Shown: one piece after another, positions 30,371-39,319 of the stretch
Position numbering within the stretch: the stretch's first letter is position 1
How the letters are laid out: every line of letters begins with the position of its first letter
Assembly: GCA_947627765.1 (NCBI GenBank)
Contig: CANQXA010000012.1
Coordinates: 1 to 47,068, forward strand
DNA length: 47,068 nucleotides
Origin: an uncultured Clostridia bacterium
Lineage (GTDB): Bacteria; Bacillota; Clostridia; Christensenellales; Borkfalkiaceae
Direction: 5' to 3'
The notes under the pieces: model-generated
The model's input: the letters and a program-made list of their open reading frames with translations, nothing else
Databases searched by the model: none
Told to the model about the DNA's origin: nothing
Made by a program: the position numbers and the translations under genes

Positions 30371-32215
30371 ATGAAAAAGTTTTTGAAGTATTTTACGACG
30401 GTCTGCCTCGCCTTCATTTTGACCTTCGGCGCCATGCTGACGGGTTGCGGAGGCGGCGGCAAAGATCCCGAAAAGGATGAGTATACCGTCACCTACAACC
30501 TCAATTACGACGGCGCACCCGACGCGAGAGTGGTCACCGTCAAGGCGAACACCCGTACCTCCAACTGGCGTGCGACCCGCAAGGGCTACACCCTCGAAGG
30601 TTGGTACACCGAAAAGTCCACCCAAAACAAGTACGACTTCATGGAGTACGTCAACTCCGATCTTCAGCTGTGGGCGAAGTGGAATAAGGACGCGGAGAAG
30701 CGCTCCGTCTCCTTCGACTTCAACTATGAGGGCGGCGGCGAACCCGCGGTCGTCAGCGTAGACGAGGGAAGCCTCATCAGCGAGAGCCTCATTCCCGCTT
30801 GCCCCCGTCTCGGAATGGAATTCGAGGGTTGGTACCGCGACGTCGCTTGCAGCGCCGACCAAAAGTGGAACTTTGCGACCGATACGGTCGGCGATTCCGC
30901 GCTCACCCTCTATGCGAAGTATCAAGTCAACTCCTCCATCGACCGCAACGACGACGGCTCGATCAAATACGACAACGTGCAGGTCACCGTTTGGACGGCA
31001 GTCGATTTCGGCTTCAAGTCGAAGCTCGATATCCTCGCAAGAAAGTTCAACCAACAGCACAAGGGCGAGATCACCATCAATCTGACGAGCGGCACGCTCA
31101 CCAACGCGATGCAATCGTCCACGGCGATCCGTATCCAGCAGAACCCCAACATCCTCGCCACCTACTCGACGTATTACAGCGCGATAGACGTGATGGATTT
31201 CGCGGGCGTTACCCATACCGACACCGACTATTACGAGGGCGCCGTGCGGGACGCTTACGTCAACGGCAAGCTCTATTCGCTCACCTTCCTCACCGGCGTT
31301 CCCTACCTCGTCTACAACAAAGCGCTCATGACGAAGTACAATACCGAGCAGACCATGCCCGCGAGCTACTCTGAGTTTAAGGAGCTCCTGCTCAAAGTCT
31401 ATGCGGGTGAATCGGTGACGAATCCCTCCTTCAATACCATTCTCACCTCTCCCGAGTGGACCTTCAAAGAGGGTACCCTGATGAGCGCCTTCATGCAGAA
31501 CGGCGCCGACTACACGACCCTCGAAAACGGCAACGTGATCAACAAGTGGGGCAAGGAAGACAACGATCCCACCTTCCTCAAAGCGGTGACGGCGTTCAAG
31601 AACACCTATAACCTGTTCGGCGCTTCGAGCGAACTTCACGGCGCGCTCACCGTTGCCGAGTACGGCGACGGGACGACGCTCTCGAGAGTGGGCGACGGCA
31701 CGGCGTTCATGGGGATCGTCAACTTCCCCGCGGCGTCTTCGAGCGTCGCTTCGAGCAGTACGCTCGGGTATATGCCCATTGCCGGTCTCTTCTCGGACGA
31801 CGAGGCGACCCGCAATCTCATCTCTGCCGACAATATCGGCTTCCAGTTCTACAAGGCGGCGGACGTCTCCCTGACCCAGCTTGCGGCGGGCGCTCTCTTT
31901 GCGGACTATGTGCGGCAGAACAGCGCGGACTTCGCCGACAACGGTTGGATGCCCTCTTACCGTCCCGCCCTTGCATCGGACACCTATCAGAATCTCACCT
32001 CCGCTGTTTCCAAACTCGTCAAGGCAGTCTGCCCTCATCCCGAGAACCTTCGCACCTTCGACGGTTGCCAGTCCCTCAAAGAGGTCTTCAATAAGATCGC
32101 GGCGGAGGGTGTGGTCGTTCCCGTTCTCAGTTATCCGAGCGTGAGCGACGAAGATTTCTTGCTCTATGCAGAATCCCTTCGCGACCAGATCCAAAGTCAG
32201 CTCGGCATGGTTTAA
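30371..32215 (+). CDS. Solute-binding lipoprotein with two N-terminal InlB-type B-repeats
   Basis: 614 residues from the ATG after AAAGGAG. Lipobox LTGC (Cys26), then GGGGK. Residues ~37-106 and ~110-186 are two Listeria-Bacteroides (Flg_new/InlB B) repeats, each with the GYTLEGWY or GMEFEGWY core and a closing LWAKW or LYAKY. From ~202 an ABC sugar-binding fold of the MalE type follows (FGFKSKLDILARKFNQQHKG, LTFLTGVPYLVYNKALM, PASYSEFKELLLKV). Ordinary solute-binding proteins are ~420 residues, so the added repeats are the oddity. They may hold the binding domain away from the membrane or contact wall or glycan. It belongs to the ABC importer encoded downstream; the sugar is unknown. Confidence 0.85.
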   Translation: MKKFLKYFTTVCLAFILTFGAMLTGCGGGGKDPEKDEYTVTYNLNYDGAPDARVVTVKANTRTSNWRATRKGYTLEGWYTEKSTQNKYDFMEYVNSDLQLWAKWNKDAEKRSVSFDFNYEGGGEPAVVSVDEGSLISESLIPACPRLGMEFEGWYRDVACSADQKWNFATDTVGDSALTLYAKYQVNSSIDRNDDGSIKYDNVQVTVWTAVDFGFKSKLDILARKFNQQHKGEITINLTSGTLTNAMQSSTAIRIQQNPNILATYSTYYSAIDVMDFAGVTHTDTDYYEGAVRDAYVNGKLYSLTFLTGVPYLVYNKALMTKYNTEQTMPASYSEFKELLLKVYAGESVTNPSFNTILTSPEWTFKEGTLMSAFMQNGADYTTLENGNVINKWGKEDNDPTFLKAVTAFKNTYNLFGASSELHGALTVAEYGDGTTLSRVGDGTAFMGIVNFPAASSSVASSSTLGYMPIAGLFSDDEATRNLISADNIGFQFYKAADVSLTQLAAGALFADYVRQNSADFADNGWMPSYRPALASDTYQNLTSAVSKLVKAVCPHPENLRTFDGCQSLKEVFNKIAAEGVVVPVLSYPSVSDEDFLLYAESLRDQIQSQLGMV

Positions 32216-32227
32216 CGGGAGGCGGCG

Positions 32228-34219
32228 ATGAAAGCAAAGTATTTTCTTCCCATGCTGCTCGCGGTGCCGCTGTGTTTGGGCGTCGCCGCGTGCGGGGGCG
32301 GGAAAAACCCCCAAAAGCCCATTGACGGAACGGCGTGGGAATTGAAGTCCCCCGACCAGTCCCTCAAGATGCAGATCGTGCTCGATAACTTCGGCTCCCT
32401 CACGTATACCGTCGTCAAGGACAAGACACCCGTCGTGGAGACCTCCTCGCTCGGCTTCGAGCTCGCCGAGGACAACCTTTCCGAGATGCTCGTCTTCGAC
32501 AGCGTGGAAACGCAGGAGATCGATTTCAGCTATCAGAACATCTCGGGCAAGCACGCTACGGTAGACGTTACGGGCAGTGAGACCAAGCTCACCTTCAAGG
32601 GCTCCTCCTTCTATCTCGACGTCACGGCGCGCATCTACGACGACGGCTATGCCTTCCGCTACGGCATCCGCGCCATGGACGACAGCGAAGGGACGATGCA
32701 GGTGATCGCCGAGCGGTCGGAGTTTGCCCTTCCCTCCGACTCTACGACCTATATCCAACCCTATAAGACCAACACCTCCAAGCTGAGCTGCTTCTCCTAC
32801 GAGGAGGCTTACACCCGCAAGAAGGCGAAATCCCTCGCGGGCAGAAAGATCTCCATGCCCATGCTCTATCAGGCGGGCGATACGGACGTTTGGTCGCTCA
32901 TCACCGAGTCCGAACTCATCGGAAGCGGATTCTACGGCTCTTTCCTCGAAGAACAGCCCGAGAACGAGGGGATGGGGATCCTTCAAACCGTTCCCTCCCC
33001 CGCGGGCGTCCAACAGGACAACGACATGATCGCCTATCCCTTCGAATCGCCGTGGAGAGTTGCCTCCGTCGGCTCGATGGCGGACGTCATCGAGAGCGAG
33101 ATCGTCGAAAAGGTGTACGGCGACGTGGAGTATTGGAAACCCGATAACTACGCCGACCTCTCCCCCGAAGAGCAGGAGACGTACAACTACGATTGGGTCG
33201 AACCGGGCGTGGTCGCATGGAACTGGCTCAAAAATCCCGGCAGACAGACCGACTTCACGCTTCACCGCGAGTACGTCGATCTCGCCGCCGACATGGGCTG
33301 GACATACATGATCCTCGACGGCGGCTGGAATAGCGGTCTCAACGTGGAAAACTTCAAGCAGTTCACCGCCTACGCGCACAGCAAGGGCGTGAAGGTCATC
33401 GCTTGGTGCAACGCGCTCACCGATTTCTCCAACGGCTCCGCCTCCGCGCTTGAGCTCAAACTCGGGAATTGGAAGAGCTGGGGCATCGACGGCATCAAGA
33501 TCGACTTCTTCGACGGGCAGAACGCCACCAATCCCACCCATCAGGGCGAGGACGTCAACACCATCAAATGGTACGAGACCATCTATCAGGTGACTGCGCG
33601 TCTTCGCATGATCGTCAACTGCCACGGCGCCAACAAGCCCACGGGCGAGCGCAGGATCTATCCCCACGTCATGAACCGCGAGGCGATCCGCGGCAACGAG
33701 TTCACGAGCGTCGACAGCACCATCATCGTCAACTCTTTGTTCGTGCGCATGACGGTCGGCCCCACCGACTTCACGCCCGTCGTCAAGCCCTATACCAAGG
33801 GTACGACGATGGCGCATCAGATGGCGCTTGCCGTGCTCTACGAGTCGGGCACGCCCTCCATGGCGGACCTTCCCGTCACCTATGCCGACGGGAAGATCAA
33901 CGACTTCTACAAGGCGGTCCCCTGCTCGGCATGGGATGAGATCAAGTACCTCGGCGGCGAGCTCGATGGTTACTTCATGGCGGCGATCCGCGTCGGAGAC
34001 GATTGGTTCGTCGCGGGCGTGAATACCATCACCGAACGCACCGTGGACATCGATTTCTCCTTCCTCGGAGACGGCAACTATACCGCGACGCTCTTCACCG
34101 ACGACGCTTCGAGCAATACGCAAGTCACGCGCGAGGATACGACGCTCACGAAGAGCGACAGCCGCTCGGTCCGTCTTGCGCCCAACGGCGGATTCGCATT
34201 CCATTTGGTCAAAAATTAA
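32228..34219 (+). CDS. Glycoside hydrolase family 97 lipoprotein
   Basis: 663 residues with signal peptide and Cys22 (VAAC, then GGGK), so surface-anchored. The N-terminal beta-sandwich (~35-290) and the central TIM barrel (YMILDGGWN, VIAWCNALTDFSN, GIDGIKIDFFDG, RMIVNCHGANKPTGERR, NREAIRGNEF) and C-terminal beta domain are typical of GH97. GH97 contains inverting alpha-glucosidases and retaining alpha-galactosidases; Asp426 in IKIDFF is where the retaining clade has its nucleophile, so the alpha-galactosidase type is more likely. It sits 12 bases after the B-repeat binding protein, between the two solute-binding lipoproteins, and probably trims the glycan before import. Confidence 0.88.
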   Translation: MKAKYFLPMLLAVPLCLGVAACGGGKNPQKPIDGTAWELKSPDQSLKMQIVLDNFGSLTYTVVKDKTPVVETSSLGFELAEDNLSEMLVFDSVETQEIDFSYQNISGKHATVDVTGSETKLTFKGSSFYLDVTARIYDDGYAFRYGIRAMDDSEGTMQVIAERSEFALPSDSTTYIQPYKTNTSKLSCFSYEEAYTRKKAKSLAGRKISMPMLYQAGDTDVWSLITESELIGSGFYGSFLEEQPENEGMGILQTVPSPAGVQQDNDMIAYPFESPWRVASVGSMADVIESEIVEKVYGDVEYWKPDNYADLSPEEQETYNYDWVEPGVVAWNWLKNPGRQTDFTLHREYVDLAADMGWTYMILDGGWNSGLNVENFKQFTAYAHSKGVKVIAWCNALTDFSNGSASALELKLGNWKSWGIDGIKIDFFDGQNATNPTHQGEDVNTIKWYETIYQVTARLRMIVNCHGANKPTGERRIYPHVMNREAIRGNEFTSVDSTIIVNSLFVRMTVGPTDFTPVVKPYTKGTTMAHQMALAVLYESGTPSMADLPVTYADGKINDFYKAVPCSAWDEIKYLGGELDGYFMAAIRVGDDWFVAGVNTITERTVDIDFSFLGDGNYTATLFTDDASSNTQVTREDTTLTKSDSRSVRLAPNGGFAFHLVKN

Positions 34220-34237
34220 AAATAAGGCAGGTAAACT

Positions 34238-35692
34238 ATGAAAAAAACAATCTTTTGCGCGATCGCGCTCGCTTCCGCGATGACGCTCGCATTTGCGGGT
34301 TGCGGCGGAGGCAAGGATCCCGGCCCCGGCCCCGGTCCCAAGCCGGGAGATACCATCTCCAACCCGTGGTGGACGACGACGGGCGAGCTCGACATGGACG
34401 GCGATAGCCCCGTATTCGAGGACGTCGAGATCACGCTGAGCACGATCGTCAACGGCGAAGACCTCGCGGGCTTCAACCAGATCATCGCCCAGTTCAACAA
34501 CGCGTACAGGGGCAAGATCAGCATCGAAGTCAACAGCGTCAACCAAAACGATTACGAGAGCACGGTGATGAGCCAGATCACGCAGAACAACAATCCGCCC
34601 GATCTCATCATGACCCACCAAAAGATGCTCAAATCGTTCGTGGAGCAGAAGACCATCCAGCCCTTCGACGAAGCGATGGAGCAATCGGGGATCGAGATCA
34701 GCCTTTCCGACTACGCCGCCGATCTCGCCAAGTATGCTTCCCTCGGCTACGATGGGTATACGTTCAGCGTTCCCATCGACGCGCAGTGCCAGGTCATCTA
34801 CTACAACAAGCAGATCCTTGCAAAGTACGGCGGAGAGCTTCCCACGAACCATGAGGAGCTCGTCGAACTCTGCAACACCGTTGCCGCGGGCGAGAACATC
34901 GTCCCCATCGCGTGGAATACCTCCCTCGAATTCTTCCCGATGTACACCTTCCTCACGGCGGTCATCCAAAACGGCGGCGACCTCTATGACGAATCCGATT
35001 ACACGGTGCATTGGAGCGAGGGCGACAACCTCACGGCGTTCACGAACGCGATCAAGTCCATCCGCGACCTCGTGAAGCACACGCCTCAGCTCGCCCGTTG
35101 GGACGCGGGCGCGGGCGCGCTCAGCGACTTCCTCGCCCAAAAGGCGCTCTTCTTCCTCGGAATGCCTTGGAACTTCAATTCCATCGTCGAGTCCTTCGGC
35201 GCGCAGAACGGGAATCTCTCCAAAGACGCGGTGCTCAGCGGCTACATCGGCGGCACTTCCATCTCCAACTGGTTCGCCCTCGAGGAGAACGAGAATTCCG
35301 ATAAGATCTTCGGCGATGCCCACTTCTTCGCGATCTCCAAGTCGGTGCGCGACATCAACAAGAAGGCGGCGATCTGCGAGTTCGTGAAGTGGTTCACCCA
35401 AACGGCGTCCGTGGGCGCGCTGTGGGCGGAAGCGGGGCACATCAGCGGCTCCACCGTCGTCACCAACAGCGACGAGTATATCGAGAACGAGTTCGTCAAC
35501 GACTATATCACCCACTTCTATCCCGACATCAACCGCTTCGAGTGCATCGGGAACACCCCTTACCATGCCGACCTGATCAGCTCCATCACCAAGATCTTCG
35601 CGACCACCAAGAACAATACCACCGCCGAACAGGATAAGAGCGCGATCACCGCGGCGCAGACCGAACTCAACGGAATCATTACATTCTTCTGA
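34238..35692 (+). CDS. ABC sugar transporter solute-binding lipoprotein
   Basis: 484 residues. Lipobox AFAGC (Cys22) is followed by a short Gly-Pro linker and a MalE-type binding fold: ITLSTIVNGEDLAGFNQIIAQFNNAYRGKI, NNNPPDLIMTHQKMLKSF, YTFSVPIDAQCQVIYYNKQILAKY, and a helical C-terminal domain. It lies 5 bases before the first permease gene. It is the second binding protein in the locus and more conventional than the B-repeat one, so the single permease pair may be fed by two receptors of different specificity. Confidence 0.92.
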   Translation: MKKTIFCAIALASAMTLAFAGCGGGKDPGPGPGPKPGDTISNPWWTTTGELDMDGDSPVFEDVEITLSTIVNGEDLAGFNQIIAQFNNAYRGKISIEVNSVNQNDYESTVMSQITQNNNPPDLIMTHQKMLKSFVEQKTIQPFDEAMEQSGIEISLSDYAADLAKYASLGYDGYTFSVPIDAQCQVIYYNKQILAKYGGELPTNHEELVELCNTVAAGENIVPIAWNTSLEFFPMYTFLTAVIQNGGDLYDESDYTVHWSEGDNLTAFTNAIKSIRDLVKHTPQLARWDAGAGALSDFLAQKALFFLGMPWNFNSIVESFGAQNGNLSKDAVLSGYIGGTSISNWFALEENENSDKIFGDAHFFAISKSVRDINKKAAICEFVKWFTQTASVGALWAEAGHISGSTVVTNSDEYIENEFVNDYITHFYPDINRFECIGNTPYHADLISSITKIFATTKNNTTAEQDKSAITAAQTELNGIITFF

Positions 35693-35696
35693 TCAT

Positions 35697-36746
35697 ATGG
35701 AAATCGAAGAAACAAGAAGAAAACGTGAACGGGCAAAGAGCAAGAGAAGGCAGAATCTGCTCTCTCTTGCTCTTCTGAGCCCTTATCTCATCATCTTTGT
35801 GCTGTTTACCCTGATCCCCGTGGTCATGGGCTTTGCTTTCTCGTTCATGAAGTACAACCCGTACAACGGGGAAACAAACGCCTTCATAGGGCTGAAGAAC
35901 TATCTCAACATCTTCGACTTCAACAATCCCGTGACGAAATCGTTCTGGAATTCGTTCGGTACGATGCTCGTCTTCGACATCGTCGCGGTGCCCTGCCTCA
36001 TGATCATACCGATGGTGCTTGCGTATTTCATCAATATGCATCCGCCGGGATACAAGATCTTCCGCGCGATCATCTACCTTCCGAGCGTCGTATCGATCAC
36101 CATCGTCGGTATCATCTTCGGGAATATGTTCGCGGGAACGAAGACGGGGCTCATCAACTCATGGCTCGGCACAGAGATCCACTGGCTCGCGGGGCAGCCC
36201 TTCCACGGGGATACGCTCCGCTGGCTCGTCATGCTCATCGCAAGTATTTGGTGGCAGACGGGCACCAACTTCATCATCTTCTCGGGCGCGCTCAGGGATA
36301 TTCCCAAGTCCCTCTATGAGGCGTGCGAAATGGACGGCGGAAAGCGCCGCCATCTCATCCGCTTCGTCACGCTTCCCAACATGAAGTCGGCGATCTCCAT
36401 CTGTCTCTTCAATACGCTGATCGGCTATCTCAATCTCTACGGCCAGCCCGTCGTCTTAAACGAACTCGACAACGCAGGCGTTCTGGTCTCGCCCATGATG
36501 TTTATCCAAAAGTACATCTCGGGCGTCGCCTACGCCTCGCAGACGGGCTACATTTGCGCCTGCGCGATCATCTTCGGGCTGTTCGTGATGCTCCTCAGTA
36601 CCATCGAACGCCGCGTGATGGGCGAACGCCGCAGAAGCAGACGGCGCACCGTTGCCGCCAAGCGCTATCTTGCGGACAGAGATTTCTTGAAGACGGGATC
36701 CCTGCGCGAACCCGACTTCGAAGGAGGCACCCATGACAGCGACTAA
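35697..36746 (+). CDS. ABC sugar transporter permease (MalF/UgpA type)
   Basis: 349 residues, about six membrane helices. The start (MEIEETRRKRERAKSKRRQN) has the usual basic cytosolic tail, and the EAA loop is at ~207-228 (EACEMDGGKRRHLIRFVTLPN). It makes the translocation pore with the next gene's product. Its ATG lies four bases after the previous stop with no good ribosome site, which suggests coupled re-initiation. Its end overlaps the next gene by 14 bp. Confidence 0.92.
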   Translation: MEIEETRRKRERAKSKRRQNLLSLALLSPYLIIFVLFTLIPVVMGFAFSFMKYNPYNGETNAFIGLKNYLNIFDFNNPVTKSFWNSFGTMLVFDIVAVPCLMIIPMVLAYFINMHPPGYKIFRAIIYLPSVVSITIVGIIFGNMFAGTKTGLINSWLGTEIHWLAGQPFHGDTLRWLVMLIASIWWQTGTNFIIFSGALRDIPKSLYEACEMDGGKRRHLIRFVTLPNMKSAISICLFNTLIGYLNLYGQPVVLNELDNAGVLVSPMMFIQKYISGVAYASQTGYICACAIIFGLFVMLLSTIERRVMGERRRSRRRTVAAKRYLADRDFLKTGSLREPDFEGGTHDSD

Positions 36747-37650
36747 GCGCCGCAGAACCAAATCCGAGCGCACGCGGATCCGTGAAAAGACGGTCTCCTT
36801 CATCGTACTGCTCATCATCACGATCCTGTGGGCGTTCCCCTTGGTCTATATGCTCGGGACGTCCTTCAAGTCCGATCTCGATCTTCAGCTCCATCCCGAC
36901 CGTCTCTTCCCTTCCAGCTGGAGCGAATGGACCCTCGACCACTACGAGGGCTTTATCGTCCGCGACGGCGCGATCGACAATATGCCCCTCTGGATGCTCA
37001 ACTCCCTTTGGTCCACCCTTGCGACGGTGGCGCTCACCGTCATTTTGGACCTCATCACGGCGTACGCCGTCGTGTTCGTGGAATTCAAGGGGAAGAAGAT
37101 CTTCATGAAATTCCTTCTCCTTTGGATGGCGGTGCCGGGCGTCATCGGAACGGCTCCTTCCTTCGCCCTCTTTGCGACGATCCGCAATTCCCTCCGCATC
37201 ACGGGGCTCGGGAATTACTTCTACATCTATATGTGGATCATATTGCCGGGCACGACGGGCATCTTCAATATGCTTCTGATGCGCAACTTCTTCGCGTCCA
37301 TCCCGCAGGACATTGTAGACAGCGCCAAGAGCGACGGCGCGGGCAACGCGAAGATCTTCTTCAAGATCGTCTGCCCGCTCGCCAAGTCTACGATGATGCT
37401 CATCGTCCTCTTCACCTTCACGGGAAGCTGGAACAACCTCATCTGGCCGCAACTTTTGTTGGGGTCGGAGAGCAGTTATTGGAACACCATCACCGTTGCG
37501 CTCACGGGTTACACGGGCGGCAGTGCATGGAGCTATTTGGGCATCGCGATGGCGACGAGCGTGTTCGCGCTTCTGCCCATCATCATAATCTTTATCATCA
37601 CCCAAAATAAGATGATCGACGGTCTCGCGACGACCGGTATCAAGGGATAA
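36733..37650 (+). CDS. ABC sugar transporter permease (MalG/UgpE type)
   Basis: 305 residues, about six membrane helices and an EAA-like loop at ~195-220 (DSAKSDGAGNAKIFFKIVCPLAKS). A strong GGAGG site lies inside the end of the preceding permease gene. It pairs with that permease; the ATPase follows after four bases. Confidence 0.92.
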   Translation: MTATKRRRTKSERTRIREKTVSFIVLLIITILWAFPLVYMLGTSFKSDLDLQLHPDRLFPSSWSEWTLDHYEGFIVRDGAIDNMPLWMLNSLWSTLATVALTVILDLITAYAVVFVEFKGKKIFMKFLLLWMAVPGVIGTAPSFALFATIRNSLRITGLGNYFYIYMWIILPGTTGIFNMLLMRNFFASIPQDIVDSAKSDGAGNAKIFFKIVCPLAKSTMMLIVLFTFTGSWNNLIWPQLLLGSESSYWNTITVALTGYTGGSAWSYLGIAMATSVFALLPIIIIFIITQNKMIDGLATTGIKG

Positions 37651-37654
37651 CATT

Positions 37655-39319
37655 ATGAGTGAAAATACCTTCCTCTCCCTCAGGCACCTCGAAAAGGTGT
37701 ATTCGAACGGAGAAAAAGCAGTTTACAACTTCGATCTCGACATCGACCGCAACGAGTTCATCGTCATCGTGGGTCCCTCGGGTTGCGGAAAATCCACGAC
37801 CCTCCGCATGATCGCGGGGCTCGAAGACATCACCTCGGGCGACATCTATCTCGAGAACGAGCTCCTCAATTTCAAGCCCTGCAAAGACAGGAAGATGGCG
37901 ATCGTCTTCCAGAGCTATGCGCTCTATCCGCAGATGACCGTCTACGACAACATCGCCTTCCCGCTCACGATCAACACCTATCCCTTCCCCGCCGTTGCAG
38001 GGAAGTTGAAGGCGTGCGCAGAAGTGCGGGAGATCCTCCAAAAAGAGGAGGCGTCCGCCGCGCTCGAAAACCTTCCCAAAAAGAGCAAGGACCGCGCCGA
38101 AGCCGTTGCCGACCGCCTCGAAATTTCTCTCGCCGCCGCCAAGCTCTATCTCTCTTTGATTGCGGAAGAGGCACCCATGTCCAAGCTCGAGGCTCTCGAA
38201 AGCGCCGCAAAGGAGGAAGCCGCGGCGAAGAAACTCGTCTACAACGAGAAGTTCGAACTGCTCGATCAGGACGGGAACGTCAAGATGGAAGACCGTAAGA
38301 TGACTTCCTACGAGATCCGCAGAAAAGTCTATGATACGGCGGAGATCCTCGATCTCGTTCCCTATCTCGACAAACTGCCCAAGGAACTTTCGGGCGGGCA
38401 GATGCAACGCGTCGCCCTCGGCAGGGCGATCGTGAAGAACGTGCCCGTCTTCCTCATGGACGAGCCCCTCTCCAACCTCGACGCCAAGCTCCGCCTCACG
38501 ATGAGGAGCGAGATCGTCAAGCTCCACAACCGCATCAATGCGACGACCATCTACGTCACCCACGACCAGACCGAGGCGATGACGATGGCGACCAAGATCG
38601 TGGTCATGTCCAAGGGATTCATCCAGCAGATCGGAACGCCCGAGGAGGTATATTCCCGTCCCGCCAACATCTTTGTGGCGAAGTTCGTCGGCTCTCCCTC
38701 GATGAACATCTTCGAGGCGACCTACTGCCGCGAGACGGGCGAGCTCGTCTACGGCGATTTCCGCATTCCGCTCTCCGAAGATTTCCGCGCCAAGCACGAC
38801 GAATTCTACCGCGCCAAGGCGGAGGAATTGGGCGGCGCGCTCGAAAACTTCGGCGATCCCGCCCGCGAGATGATCAAGAAGATCCTCTCCGCGACGGGGG
38901 AAAAGTTCGAGACGACCAAGAAAGTCAAGAAAAAGGGCTTCAAGCGGATCATCGGGCTCTTCAAGCGGGACAAAGAGGAGGAGAGCGCGGCGGAGAGGCC
39001 GATCGCCGAGGAAATGGTGAAAAAGCTCAACGCCTGCCTCGAAGGGGACCATATCCTTCTCGCCGGCGTGCGCCCCGAGCGCATCCGCGTGGAGAAGTAC
39101 GACCCTTCCAAGACCTATGAAAACTGCATTATCGTAAAGCCCACCGTCTGCGAACTGCTCGGCTCGGAGTACAACGTCCACATCGAGTACTGCAACAAGA
39201 GCATCGTCGGGCAGGTGGACGCCAAGGAAAAGATCACGACGAAGGACGACCTCGCCGTCACGTTCTCGGGCGAAGACGTCCACCTGTTCGATCCTATCAC
39301 GGGGGAGGTATTGAAATGA
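37655..39319 (+). CDS. Sugar ABC transporter ATPase (MsmX/UgpC-like) with two large insertions
   Basis: 554 residues where the family usually has ~370. Walker A GPSGCGKST (40-48), Q-loop Gln86, signature LSGGQ (245-249), Walker B FLMDEP (266-271) and H-loop His303 are all intact. Between Q-loop and signature is an insertion of ~110 residues (~108-225), highly charged and helical (PKKSKDRAEA, SAAKEEAAAKK). A second of ~75-85 residues (~375-460) with a Lys-rich core (TKKVKKKGFKR) interrupts the C-terminal OB/TOBE region before GVRPERI. The first insertion lies in the helical subdomain that touches the permeases. It energises the importer of this locus and is probably dedicated to it. Stop overlaps the regulator start by four bases. 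Confidence 0.9.
   Translation: MSENTFLSLRHLEKVYSNGEKAVYNFDLDIDRNEFIVIVGPSGCGKSTTLRMIAGLEDITSGDIYLENELLNFKPCKDRKMAIVFQSYALYPQMTVYDNIAFPLTINTYPFPAVAGKLKACAEVREILQKEEASAALENLPKKSKDRAEAVADRLEISLAAAKLYLSLIAEEAPMSKLEALESAAKEEAAAKKLVYNEKFELLDQDGNVKMEDRKMTSYEIRRKVYDTAEILDLVPYLDKLPKELSGGQMQRVALGRAIVKNVPVFLMDEPLSNLDAKLRLTMRSEIVKLHNRINATTIYVTHDQTEAMTMATKIVVMSKGFIQQIGTPEEVYSRPANIFVAKFVGSPSMNIFEATYCRETGELVYGDFRIPLSEDFRAKHDEFYRAKAEELGGALENFGDPAREMIKKILSATGEKFETTKKVKKKGFKRIIGLFKRDKEEESAAERPIAEEMVKKLNACLEGDHILLAGVRPERIRVEKYDPSKTYENCIIVKPTVCELLGSEYNVHIEYCNKSIVGQVDAKEKITTKDDLAVTFSGEDVHLFDPITGEVLK

Noticed and set aside
26539-30492. A 1317-codon open frame on the minus strand
   Set aside because: Antisense to the Big_2/modular lipoprotein, with the same bias effect; long Arg/Gly/Val-rich sequence without domains.
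30242-35566. A 1774-codon open frame on the minus strand across the transporter genes
   Set aside because: It is antisense to genes with clear lipoprotein, binding-protein and GH97 motifs. Strong G/C third-position bias removes stops from the opposite strand. The predicted protein has no recognisable domain and no start signal.
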